From positions 71,099,308-71,163,307 of the forward strand of contig JAMXBB010000011.1 in NCBI GenBank assembly GCA_024138015.1: a stretch of DNA of 64,000 nucleotides, in the 5' to 3' direction. Origin of the DNA: Lumnitzera littorea. Its lineage: Eukaryota; Streptophyta; Magnoliopsida; Myrtales; Combretaceae. The position numbers and the translations under genes were made by a program. Of this stretch, positions 11,692-23,300 are shown in pieces. A model generated the notes under the pieces. The model ran no database searches. It had not been told where the DNA came from and saw only the letters and a program-made list of their open reading frames with translations. How positions within the stretch are numbered: position 1 is the first letter of the stretch; the number at the start of each line of letters is the position of its first letter.

Positions 11692-12993
11692 ATGATGGAC
11701 CCAAGTGTTAACTCTAGAATTGGGGATGATAATAGTAGTGTTGTCTACCATGGCCGATAGCCCCAAGGCACCCCTAGGAGTACAAACAAAAGACTTGAAC
11801 CTCATAGCTGATTTGACCAGAGTTGTTCATGTAATGGTTTATTAATAAGCTAAAGCAGTGCATGATACTCTACAAGCTACTCAACCTGTTGGAGGACAAA
11901 ACCTAGCACGATAAGTTGGAGGTGGAGGAGTAGGAGTAAGAGTAAGAGGATAAGTATGATAAAGGATCGATTTGGGTGATATAGATGATGATGAAAAAGA
12001 GTACAATGAGGAAGAAGGGAGAGCTAGAGCACCCCAAGCTGCCAACCATGTGAAGCTTTAGATTCCGATCTTCAATGGTTCTAAGAGTGCAGATGATTAT
12101 TTAGATTGAGAGGAGAAAGTTGAGCGTGTCTTTGATTGTTACTAGTATGAAGATTGAGAGAAGGGGAGGACTGCTGTTGTTAAGTTCTCAAGATATACTG
12201 TGATGCGGTAGAAGAACTTCCAAATCATAAGAAGATGAGAAGGGTACAAAAAGGTAAATACTTGGCTTGAAATAAAAAGGATACTCATAAACAGATTTGT
12301 GTTGGATACTTATTTACAAGACACTTTTGTTTAGCCTCAAGAGTTGAGACAAAGAGGCCAAACTGTTAATGAGTACGTTCAAGAATTTTAGATACTCATG
12401 ATTCGTTGTGAAGTAAATGAGCCATCAGCTCGAACAATATCCAGATTTCTTACTAGATTAAGAAATGACATTGGAGATATTATAGAACTCCAGCAGTTCA
12501 CTACATTGGACAAGGATATAAGAATAGCCTAGCGAATGGAGAGGTAAAGATGAAACAAGCCAACTCAAACCCTGATGACCCAACCTATTCAGGAAAGTTA
12601 TTGAGCTTAACTAAGTACCAAGCCAACCAGAAGGTTCGATGTCAGAGTAGAAAAAAAAAGGGCCGACCTAATAGTGACATGTCGATGAGAATGTACGAGA
12701 AGGGACAGGGATCTAGAAGGAAGATAAGTCAGATCAAGTGTTTTAAATACCAAGAGTTTGGCCACATAGTTGCTCAGTATTTGAACCAAAGGACCATGAT
12801 CATCAAGGGAGATGTCCTGAAGATTGAAGTAGAAAGCACAAATGAGGAATTAGAGGAGGAGAAAGAAGTAGAAGATGGGGTTAATGTTAATGCCGACTTA
12901 ATTAAGGAAGACGTGTTTGCAGAGGACCTGGATAAGTTGACTCTTGTTCTCCAACGAGCAATGAGGTTGGAACCCTCTACCGAGGAGGAGTAG
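11692..12993 (+). pseudogene. gypsy gag remnant
   Basis: A probable gag start (ATG at 11692, followed by ATG-GAC-CCA) is followed after about 20 codons by stops. The region continues with acidic, coiled-coil-like gag sequence. The best open piece, 12550-12993, holds the nucleocapsid knuckle in the form CFKYQEFGHIVAQY. In this family the motif is normally C..C....H....C, so two of the three Cys are replaced (both by Tyr). The C-terminus is very acidic. Gag would form the virus-like particle and bind RNA. This copy cannot. Confidence 0.8.
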
Positions 12994-13017
12994 AGGGAGA
13001 ACTTATTCTACATCACT

Positions 13018-13420
13018 AACAAAGTGAATGATTAGATATGTGCACTCATAGTGGATAGAGGGAGCTGCACCAATGTAGCATTTGCCAACCTGATTAAGAA
13101 ACTTAAGTTGCCAACCATTTCGCATCTGAAGTCATATAAGTTACATTGGCTAAATGAAAAGGTTGCACTACATGTCACTTAGCAAGCATTATAACTAATC
13201 TCAATTGAAAATTATTCTAATGAAATTCTTTGTGACGTGTTACCTATGTATGCATCACATGTACTATTAAGCCAACCATGGCTTTTTGACAAAAGAGTTA
13301 TACATGATGGATTTACAAACAACTATGTATTCAAGAAAGATGGGAAGAAGATTACATTGAATCCCATGACGTTGAGTCAAGTTAGCAATTTGCAAGTTAA
13401 ACTTGCTTGAGGATCAAAGA
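13018..13420 (+). pseudogene. gypsy protease remnant
   Basis: The plus frame reads CALIVDRGSCTNVAF near 13039-13083. It matches the aspartic protease active-site region of plant gypsy elements, usually IDGGS(C/S)TN, with the second active-site residue changed to Arg. A stop interrupts the region just upstream (AATGATTAG near 13026). In a live element the protease cuts the Gag-Pol polyprotein. Confidence 0.75.
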
Positions 13421-13699
13421 AGGCCTTGGCGTTAAGTAAAGCCGAACTCCGAGAGGCTATTAAGTCGATACACCAACTTTCTTATTGATCAGGCAATTAC
13501 TACAGTTGAAGGAGTGGAGTAAACTGCCCTTAGAAGTTAAGAAGCTACTGGATGAATATGCCGACTTGTGAGCAGTTGCCCAAGGGATTACCCTCTTTCC
13601 AATGCATTGAATACAGTATTGACTTAATACCTAGCGCTACCTTATCGAACAAGGAAACTTATTAGATGAATCCCGAGTAAGTTGCTGAGCTCTAAAGAC

Positions 13700-14300
13700 A
13701 AGTCAATGACCTACTTGAGAGGGGATATGTAAAGGAGTCTCTTAGTCCCTGTATTGTATCGGCACTCCTTGTGCTGAAAAAGGAAGGTACATAACAAATG
13801 TGTGTCAATAGCAAAGCTATAAACAAGATCACAATCAAGTACCGATACCCTATCCCCAAACAAAAGGATATGTTGGATGAATTGAATGGAGCTAGAGTTT
13901 TTAATAAAATTAATTTAAAGTCTAGCTACCATTAGATTCGGATGAGGCCGAGAGATGAGTGGAAAACTGCTTTTAAAACTCAAAATAGACTTTGCAAGTA
14001 GATGGTTATGCCTTTTGGCCTATCAAATGCTCTGAGGACTTTCATTGGATTAATGAACCATGTATTGAGAAATCTGATCAAGAAGTGTATTGTAGTGTAC
14101 TTTGACAACATCCTTGTATACATTACTAACCTACCAAGTCACTACAAACATCTCTATACTGTACTTAATGTACTCCAAGCCAAGAGGTTATTTGGCAATT
14201 TAAAGAAGTATTATTTATGCTAAGAGGAAGTGGTATTTCTAAGATAAGTAGTTGGTAGAGGGGCTTTACGAGTTGATAATGAGAAGATCCGAGCTATTAT
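13700..14300 (+). pseudogene. gypsy reverse transcriptase, catalytic Asp lost
   Basis: Recognisable RT blocks include KYRYPIPK (about 13840-13860), ELNGARVF and a worn DL-S-YHQI block in which Gln is a TAG stop. The open piece 14002-14223 has MPFGLSNA, RNLIKKCIVV and the active-site loop YFDN at 14098-14109. The loop is normally YFDD or YVDD. The second catalytic Asp is AAC (14107-14109), a G-to-A change relative to GAC. RT copies the RNA genome to DNA. This copy would be inactive even without the stops. Confidence 0.85.
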
Positions 14301-14519
14301 TGAGTAGCCGTCTTTAACCACCTATGCCAAGGTAAGAAGTTTCCATGGACTAGGATCCTTTTATCGAAGATTCATTAGAAATTTCGATACCATTATCACA
14401 CACCTTGTTAAGCTAACGAAGAAAAACATTGAGTTCAAATGGAGAGAAAGAGAGGAGAGGAGTTTTGGTGAAGTAAAGGCAAGATTAACCTTTGCACCAG
14501 TATTAGCTTTACCTAACTT

Positions 14520-14900
14520 TGAGAAGATTTTTTAGTTGGAACGCAACGCGTTAGGCATTGGTATAGGCGCTGTCTTGATGTAAGAAGGCTGACTAATTAC
14601 CTACCATAGCAAGAAGCTCAGAGGACCTCAATTGAACTACTCAATGTATGATAAAGAACTCCTAGCCCTTATCTAAGCTCTCCAAGTATGGAAACACTAT
14701 CTATTGATAAGAGACTTTGTCATCTATACAAATCATGAGTCTTTAAGGTACCTATGAAGTCAGACTAAGTTATCAAAGCGGCAAGTGCAATGGGTTAAAT
14801 TCTTAGAGGGATTTAACTTTGTAATCAAATACAAACAAGGCAAGAGCAATATAGTTACTAATGCTTTATCAAGAAGACATCTTCTTCTTAATAAGTTGTA
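14520..14900 (+). pseudogene. gypsy RNase H remnant
   Basis: Blocks include ALGIGIGAVLM, LNYSMYDKELLAL, the usual THxES site in the form YTNHESLRYL, and a GKSNIVTNALSRR end. All are typical of Ty3/gypsy RNase H. The first catalytic Asp, expected in the D-A-S-G context, is replaced (N-A-L-G). Several in-frame TAG/TAA stops replace Gln codons. In a live element RNase H degrades the RNA strand during reverse transcription. Confidence 0.8.
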
Positions 14901-15063
14901 AACCAGGCTATTGGGATTCGCGAGCATTAAGGAACAATATTAGCAAGACCCCCACTTTGGTCCTATAGTTGGGCAATGTACCGATGGAAGAATAGTAAAT
15001 GAATACCATGTGGAGGATGGTTATTTGTTTTGAAGTGGAAAATTATGTGTACCAACCTATTCA

Positions 15064-16168
15064 ATGCAAGAGCTGCTGATGATAGAAGCCTACGGTAAAG
15101 GACAATCTGGTCATTTTAGAGAGAGACGAACGTACAAGTTGTCGAGTGGACGGTTTTTTTGGCCAAAAATGAGACAAGATGTACATCGAGTTATTGATGG
15201 TTGTGTTATTTGTAAGCAAGCCAAATGCCAAGCCAAACAACAGAAAGCAATGCTTTTACCAATCCTGACTAGACCTTGGATCAAGTTGAGCTTGGATTTT
15301 GTCCTCAAATTTTCGAGAACTGCCCAAGGTAAAGATTACATGATGGTAGTCATGGATTGATTTAATAAAATGACATGCTTTGTGCCCTACTCCAAAACTA
15401 ATGATGCTTGGGCTATTGCTTCTCTATTTTTGCAAGAAATTGTTCAACTATACGGCGTGCCAAGAAGTGTAGTATCGGACAGAAATCTAAAGTTTTTGAG
15501 CCATTTCTAGATGACTCTATGGCGTTGTATTAAGACTAAACTACTGTTCAACACATCCTATTACCCTCAAACCTATGGCTAAACAGAGGTAGTTAATTAT
15601 ACTTTAGGATTACTACTCTAAGTTACAGTAGAGAAGAACATAATCGATTGGGATGTCTATTTACCAATGGTCAAATTAGCTTATAATCGTACTATGCACG
15701 ACACGACTAAGCAGATACCCTTTGAAGTCATCTATGGCTTCAATCCAAAGCTACCCCTTAACCATACCCCTATGCCCCTCTTAAAAAAAAAAAGAGATGC
15801 AAGAGCTTGAGTACAGTCTCTATAGCACATCTATGAGAAAGTTACTCGACAAATTAACCAAGTTACTAAGAGAATGAAAGAGAGAAGAAAAGGAAGGAAA
15901 TCAGCAGTTTCAGCCCGAAGATTTGGTGTAGCTGCACTTGAGCAAGGAAAGGTTCCCGAGTAAGAGAAAGAATAAGTTGTTCGCCTAAGTCAAAGGACCC
16001 TTCAAAGTACTCTAAAAGATTAACAACAACACATACCGATTGAAATTTCCCAACAACTATGAAATATCTAATACCTTGAATATTATTGACCTCAGCCCTT
16101 ATCACCTTAAAGAAGAATTGAGTGAAGACTAGCTGGATTTGATCCCAAATCAAAATCAACCCGACCAA
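15064..16168 (+). pseudogene. gypsy integrase with C-terminal tail reaching the LTR
   Basis: The open piece 15064-15360 has the zinc-binding H..C..C region (GHFRERRTY...DGCVICKQAK) and LSLDFVLKFSR. The core continues after a TGA at 15358 with FNKMTCFVPYSKTND, GVPRSVVSDRNLKFL and LAYNRTMHDTTKQIPFEV, interrupted by TAG and TAA stops at former Gln codons. After the core come GPFKVL, NNNTYRLKFP and NIIDLSPYH. The same frame then crosses 16171 into the 3' LTR. It normally inserts the cDNA into chromosomes. Here it is inactive. Confidence 0.85.
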
Positions 16169-16170
16169 AA

Positions 16171-17087
16171 TGATAAGAATCAGACTACTAAGCCTTTAAC
16201 ACACAGCCAAGCCCGAATCTTAGAAGGACTCACAAGACAAATTCTCGTGTTCCAGCCAACTACTACCGAAGCCGAACTGATCCTTGCTATCAACCAATTC
16301 CTTATGCCGAGCCGAGTAACTATACATCTCTTAGTAGTTGAGTGTCGACTTGACTTATGCTCTACCGATGACCCGATCCCTCACACCCTTCCTTAGCTAT
16401 GATCGAGCCAACCTCCAGCTCGATAATATTGGTGCCAAGAAGCCAAGAGTTCCAGCACACATCCACAGCTACGTCTTTCTTGGACAGACCCAAGTCTACT
16501 CAGCACCCCTATTCGGCACCTCGACTCAACAGTCACCAACTTAAATGAATAGCTTATCTTTTTTCGCAAGAAAGTCACCCATCCACAGAGAGCTACGTGT
16601 CTAAGCAAACACATGACAGAATCACCTATACAAGATACTCATTTTGTTGTATTTTCAATTGTACCATTTATCATTCCTTATACATTACTTCTTTAGGGTA
16701 TTACCCTTTTAGTCTTTTCCATTTAGGCAGGTTGCCCTAGTTTTTCAAGTATAAATACCTAATGTATACGTAACTGTAAAACAATCTTATATCAGAATAT
16801 TGAATATACTCCTTTTTTTTTTTTTGTGAGCATTGCTCTTGTTAGCCTGTTTACTTACTTCATTTTTATCCTAACCCTTAAGCAAGACTAGGTGGTAAGA
16901 ATCCTCACCGGACCATCTCATACATCATATCGAGTTGTGTCGTAAGTCATTGAAAGTTCCATTGGTGTGTCAGTCCTTTGAAGCTATCTGTGGGTTTACT
17001 TGTTTTACTTTTCATGTTCTTTCATACATTTCCCATTACTATCTTCAAGCTTTCTACAAGCTTAGACACACCTCTGCAATCGGCCTT
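16171..17087 (+). repeat. 3' LTR of the plus-strand gypsy element, main part
   Basis: This part starts TGATAAGAATCAGAC and aligns with the 5' LTR as far as the block ending ATCGGCCTT. The last about 28 bases of the LTR (17988-18015, CCTTGGCTTCGAGTGCA then CACCA) lie beyond an 895-bp insertion. Joined, the LTR would be about 945 bp, close to the 929-bp 5' LTR. The first about 25 codons are open and continue pol: KPLTHSQARILEGLTRQI. A TATAAATA box is at 16750-16757. Confidence 0.85.
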
Positions 17088-17982
17088 GAGAGGAATCAAC
17101 TCTCCAAACCGATCATGCGCAGCCAAGCCAAAGGACTCCAAGGACTTACAAGGAGGATAATGACTCATAGCCCCATCCAAGACAAGAATTCTTATTCTGA
17201 GCTCTATGATTTACGCTTCTACCAACCTAAGTATCGAGCTCTCTCATGCATTAACATTGTCTTCGAAACTGCCGAGCAGACATGCTGATCCTTCGAGCAA
17301 GTATGCCTACCTGCTAAGCAACCACACCATAATCCTAACAACATTCAAACATATGAGTCTTAGCAACTGTTTGAAGCCGAGCTCTTAAACCGACCAAGAT
17401 CCAACCCCAGTCCAAGGTGAATATTCATTATTGACTAATTAGCAAATAATTGACCTAATCTAGATTAGGTCGACTCTTACTGCATACCTTCTTTTCCTTC
17501 ATTTCGCAGTTGTACTATATTCCAGAGTGACCAGCCACAGTACAACATGTGTCTTCTGGCACAACATTTCAAAAGGATTCTTTACTTTTTTGTACTGAAT
17601 AGTTTTTGTCTTTTTTACCCTTTTAGTATATTTTATGTATCTTACTTGTAGAATATCCTTTTACCCTTTCATACATGTACCCTCACTTAATGTACACAGA
17701 CAACAACTTCATTATCAAAATTTATATAAGTTTCCCTTTAAGCAACCCTAATGTTCTCATTACCCTTCAACTCTTATCTATTCCTTTTAGTAAAGAGTAG
17801 CGGTGAGTAACTCTTCAATTCAACCGATGAGTCATATCTAGTGAATTGTAGGTCAAGTAGGATTAATTGGCGTGTTACATCCAATTGGTAACTGCCCAAA
17901 CTTTGCTAGCTTTTCTTTATTTCCTTTTATTTTCTCTTCGTTGTGGTGTTTCTCCGTGTATCCAACCCAAGAGACGCATCTA
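17088..17982 (+). mobile_element. Related LTR nested in the 3' LTR (TSD GCCTT)
   Basis: About 895 bp interrupt the 3' LTR between two GCCTT copies (17083-17087 and 17983-17987). The insert opens GAGAGGAATCAAC, close to the lineage start TGATAAGAATCA, and encodes KPIMRSQAKGLQGLTRRI in its first codons. It is therefore a solo LTR of a sister family in the same orientation. The TG start could use T17087, which would shift the target duplication to GGCCT/AGCCT. The right end lacks a clean CA. A recombination or template-switch junction is the alternative. Confidence 0.65.
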
Positions 17983-18020
17983 GCCTTGTCATTCCTTGGC
18001 TTCGAGTGCACACCACACTA

Positions 18021-18362
18021 GTTGTCACATCACATTAACTGTGATATGAGTGATGTATGGATAGATGAGGAGTGGCTTATCGGGAAGTAGTATCAAGAAG
18101 GTTACAGGCTAACTCACAGCTTTTCACCATCCTAGCTTACGATCGAAGTGGCCTTTGGTTTTACTGGTCTCTAGCTTGGGCGAGGCATAGGTAATTCGAC
18201 TAGGAAAGGGTAGATCCCAAGCTTACCCAGCATCCGAGTTGTACGGTTGAGGTAGTGGTCAATCATTTAGGTAGTGCAGTAGTCCTTTGACCACATAGGC
18301 TAAACTCATAGGTGGTCCTCATTTGTTAGGGAAGCAGCCTTAGGTAATCCTTATCTTAGGTA
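18021..18362. other. Short spacer between two LTR elements
   Basis: About 340 bp between the end of the plus-strand gypsy element and the next solo LTR. It is less AT-rich than its surroundings and has no open frame of note. I see nothing recognisable in it. Confidence 0.5.
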
Positions 18363-18367
18363 TTTAG

Positions 18368-20339
18368 TGCAACACCCCAAAACCTAAAGGTGCCATAGCT
18401 TACCATGTACCTCTAGTTTTCTAATGATACGTTAAGACTCTAAAACTATATACAATCTCCAAAAACACCTGTATTAAAAATGATTCTTCAATTACAACAA
18501 TTTAAAAATAACTCATAAGTGAATCATTCCAACAACAATTACACATAAAAGATTTCTAACTCTAAAACAACAAAATCTACTGACGATTCTACCCAGTACC
18601 AACTCCACAATTCAATAACCTCTTCAACATAATACAGAACTATTTGTCTCTCTTCCCAAACCAAAATATCCATTCCCGTACTTGTCGCATATAACCATTT
18701 ATCAAATCAACCTACAACTATAATAAAATAAAATATAAAAGAACAAGTCGAAGCCCATTACATAGTGTGCAAGCACATATAGATACCGAACCAAACACAT
18801 CACATGCATATAATGCAAAAGAATGATAGACAATTGATTATTATCTTGCATTTTAAGCCAATAAGCATCAAAGGGGTAGTCATGATCCCGCCACACCATG
18901 ATCTATTATATAAGTAAATAAATAAAATATATCATACATCTTTTAATTTACTACCATATAATACGATGAAGGTCCTTAAACCAACACCCAAGAACTAGGA
19001 ATCGTGAAACACTAAATCTAACTGCATTGTCCCATATGAAAGTTTACTAGAGAATCCTTATATATGATCAATAGTTACTCCCTAGGAATCTACCACTATA
19101 GGCCCCTAGACCTAGAGGGTTAAGCATAAGTAACAAGTAATTTATTTAGGCCAAATAGTACTTAGTTCAATACTTTTTCACTACCCTAGTAAGCACAATC
19201 AATAAGTATGCAATACGTACCTAAATAGCGAGGCAAGTCCAATATTCGGGTCTTATATATAAAAGAAGTAATCTAAGCAATTAACCTAACCAAAGAGCAC
19301 AATCCTTCTTAACCTTCTCATACAATCAAAATCAACATGACTTTAAGCTAAGAATCCCCATCAACCTTTAGGTACTTCACTATCTTAAGCTTCTAACAAC
19401 TAGTAGGGTATAAAACTTGGATCTTTTTGAGGCAAAAAGGCTAAATAAGGATTTAGTCGCAAGGTTAAAGGTTGAAAGAAGGCCTAAGAAACAAAGGAGT
19501 TTTAAATATGGTATAGCATTCAAATGCTAAGGTCATCCACCAAACAGTGGCCTATCATCTAGATGCTATCTAAAATGGTGTTCGGACGCCATGCTACTAT
19601 TCTACAATTCATTGCAGAACAAACTCCAATCGAAACCATCTCCAAAACGCCCAAATCCTTGTCTATGTCTCACACATTTCCAATCCTAACTCAAGGCACT
19701 ATAAAATGAGGATTCACAACCATAAAATTCAACTAAAACTCCACATTTCAACTCCATTAAATAGATTTTAATCCAAAAATCAAGACTAGGAACAATTACT
19801 CAAAGTACTTACTTGGAAATGATTCAAACACTTAGTGTACTCTGGAAATGAAGCAATGCACCTCCTACAAACTGAATAACACTTGATCATAGATTGAATC
19901 CTCAATAAAATCCTAAGTTAACATTTCCAAAACAATTAACCCTAGAGGAATCCAAGCTTAATATAGAAGAGTTTCTAAACTCACCTTATGTCCTCAAATA
20001 AGCTTCTACTTGATAAGATTCAATAATCTCTACTTGAATCACCTAGAGATTAGCTGAAATCCATAAGGAATAAGAGGATTTAGAGTGGTAAAAGGCTTGA
20101 AACGAATTTGTTTGAGCATAACCTTCACTGTTCTTATCTTAATCAACTTAAACTTTCCTCTTGAGGCAGGGTTTGAGATAGGGGTTTTAGTTAGCTGCTA
20201 TAAGAAGAGAAGTTTAGTCCTTATTTAGTATAAACTAGGGTTTTAAAGCATGGAGGCAAGTTAAGAGGGTAAGGTTTTAGTAAACTTTTGAAATCTTCAA
20301 AATATGCTTGTCTTTGAAAATAATTTCCTTGGCATTACA
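18368..20339 (+). mobile_element. Solo LTR, second family (TSD TTTAG)
   Basis: This 1972-bp segment starts TGCAACACCCCAAAACC and ends TTGGCATTACA. It is flanked by perfect TTTAG copies at 18363-18367 and 20340-20344. TGYAACACCCCAAAA is a common opening of plant Ty3-type LTRs. No coding domain or second LTR is present, so it is a solo LTR. It is unlike the 4547 family after the first 15 bases. Orientation is inferred from the CACCCC start. Confidence 0.85.
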
Positions 20340-20344
20340 TTTAG

Positions 20345-23300
20345 GTTATTTGGCTATGCCCAATAGCTAATATCAACAATTCTATTAGGTCTTAATGGAC
20401 TCATTCCTTCTGATCCCTCACATTGCCCCGCGATGAACTCTTAGAGATGCTTAAGTACAGTCTTTATGGGTTATTTTAGGGAGATGACCTTTTGTTTAGG
20501 ACTATAGTGTTGGATTTAAAGCAAGTAGCCAAGCTTTGAGTTGTATTATCTGTTTAAAACAATTTTCAAAGTCTTGCAAGATCATAACCTATTAGCAAAA
20601 TTCTTTTCTTATTTATTTAGTTAATTGATGTTTTTTTTTTAAAGTCTTATGAAAACCTCCTTTTAATTTTCTTTCATTAAAAGTTCTTTTTTTTTTTATC
20701 TTTTTGTAAATAATAAAAGATGCAAATGCAACTAGCAATGATATATGTGGGAATTGATGCCTAAAAAAATAACTAGATAAAAATTATTATAAAATTTACA
20801 ATTGTTATTCTGATATTAAAACATGTCTTTTAGAAATTCTTTTTTATCGATTTTGATTTTTTAATTATTTTTTGTATTATGTAACTCTTCTTTTAATTTT
20901 TTAATTTTGAAATTAATGAAACTTTTATTTTAAAAGCAACTGCCAATTCCATGCATCTTAATGCTCAGTTAATCTTGCAATTTGTTACCTAATGCATGAT
21001 ACAATCAAAGTGGGTTCTAAAGGTTCTTCAGTTTTGCAGCCTTGATGTTTAAAAAAAAAAAAAAGTTCCTTTACCATATCAATGGAACTTAATCATCATC
21101 AAACAATAGTATGCACCACAACAACTTAAAGCTGCACAATGGTACACCAACCTAGTTTTCTAGATAGCTTACACTTGGTTGTATCTAGAAATTTAAAAAT
21201 AAAGCCCAATCCCCTTTTCTTATTCTTTTATTTTATTCCTACACGTTAAATAAATGGTTAGTTAAATATAATGGGAAAATATTACCTAAAATATAAAGAA
21301 ATAAATAAATCATTTAATTGAAAAAAAAAAGAAAGAAAGAAACTTTCTTTACTTTTCCACTTGAAAATATTCCCTGACAAAGTTGCTTAGTTGTCGAGTT
21401 CAAGATTCGCTTTTTCCTTAATCTTTAACATATATTAATCTATCCACTTAATAAAAACTACTCAACAAAAAATTAAGTATACTTTCTTTAAAGAACGTTT
21501 GTGAAAAATATTTTTGCAGGTACCACTAACTAAGGTTAGAAAATAAAGGGGTTAAGATCAAATAGGTAGACTAATCTTAACAAAGGTACTAGTCTTTTGA
21601 AAATGGATAATTTCAAAGACATTAATTATTCAAGTCAAAATGACTACCAAGTGGGATTTTTTCAAATAAAAGATTTAATTTTGTAAAAAAATTGACTAAT
21701 AAAATAACATTTGACGAAAATGAATTTGTTATTTATTTTCTTATAAAAGTACTTTTCTTCTTTGAAGAAGCATTTTATTTTTGTGGCCACACACACTGCA
21801 TTTAGATGGCTATGTACCCATTTTAAGGGACTGGGCTATCATACTTTTTCCCCCTAAATTTTACTTGGTTGATTTATTTTATGTTTTAGAAAAAATATCT
21901 TACTTTTTACATTTTTTTATTTTTTATGTTTTTATCGTTTTGGAAAAAAAAATCTAATAAACTCTAAACTAGATGCAGGATTAAAAGAGCTCTAAAAAGT
22001 TTTTGATCCTTTTTTTAAAAAGCATCATTTTTTTCCCGATTATGAGAACATTAATTCTTTAAACATCTTAATTTTGACCAAAAATTAAAAACTAAAATAA
22101 AATTTATCATTATTTTTTTTTTTGTTATTTATCATTTTTTGTTCTTTTAATAAATAATAAAACATGATAAAAACTAGAACAAAATAAGTCAAAATAAAAG
22201 AATTGAGTGACTAAAGAAATGGACTAGGGTAAGCATAGATTGAGTCAAGTTCAAATTGGATCTTAGATTAAATCAAGCATGGATTGGTGGAATAAAGCAG
22301 TAGTGGCTTTTCGCTTGCTCGAAACACTCAAATGATCGTCAGAGCTCAAGGAAGTGTCAGACCACTTCTTCTAGCGGTATGGAATTCGTCATATCAATGG
22401 CTTGCTCCTAAGTGGTGGGGTTAATGATGGTCTAAGAAACCCGAAACTGATTAAACTTAGAACTTTTAATCGAAGATGATTTTAAGTGATTCAAAGACAA
22501 AAATTAGACTTATTGTAAAAAATATTGAACCTTAGAATCTATTGAGCCCAATTTCCATTTTTGTTTTCCCTTTGTGGAAAGATAGATTTTAAAGAAAAAT
22601 TTCTATAACCACTTAATATCAATGCTATTCGTGTCTACTCACTTTTACTTAAAATGAAATGCTTGGATTTGCAAGTTTCAACACAATAGTAACAAATAGA
22701 GTAAATAAAAAGAGAGTACAGATAAAGAGATAAAGCCAAAATATATAGACGTTTGGCCCCTTATCTACATCCTCTTTACTAGCACTATAATCTTTACCAC
22801 TTAGAATCCACTACAACTTTTCCAACAAGAATACAAATAAGTTAAACTACCGTAATAATTCCAATAGCACTTAGTAGAAGCTATCATTCTTGTGACCAAT
22901 ACGGCTTTCTTAGGTTCTCTTGGCTTTAAACTTGCCTAACCCTAACCTGTCACGTACAGAACATCTTCACTTTTCTCACACTAAGCATTTAAATGTCAAT
23001 CACTAGTTATAATAAACAACCTCCCCATAAAAATCTTACACGCAACACTCTTTTGAAAGTAATACAACAAATACTAAAGTAAAAAATTCCATCATCTATT
23101 GCTAGTAGAATATCTCAAAAGTTTTTACAAATCTCTCAATAGAATCACTTCTTGTTAGTATTAATCAATTAGTTATATCACGTGAGTTTGGTCACTTATT
23201 CATCAATCTTCTACCCTTTGACTTCTCTCTAAATGAAGTTTAAGCGATATCCAATAGTAGAATGATCTTCAAGCAATAGCTAGATTAATTCTTCTTTAAT

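Larger units (their letters stand above)
10409..18015 (+). mobile_element. Full-length but dead Ty3/gypsy retrotransposon, plus strand
   Basis: The order is 5' LTR (10409-11337), primer site, gag, protease, RT, RNase H, integrase, 3' LTR (from 16171). A related LTR is nested in the 3' LTR. The flanks CATTA (10404-10408) and CACTA (18016-18020) match at 4 of 5 bases, as expected for an old target duplication. Many premature stops look like C-to-T changes. The pol frame runs into the 3' LTR, which, with the iMet primer site and the NIIDLSPYH block after integrase, suggests the CRM or a related chromovirus clade (inference). No intact protein can be made. Confidence 0.88.

Noticed and set aside
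16393..16614. Cys- and Arg-containing open frame in the 3' LTR, minus strand
   Set aside because: It is the reverse of LTR sequence and is not kept in the other LTR copies.
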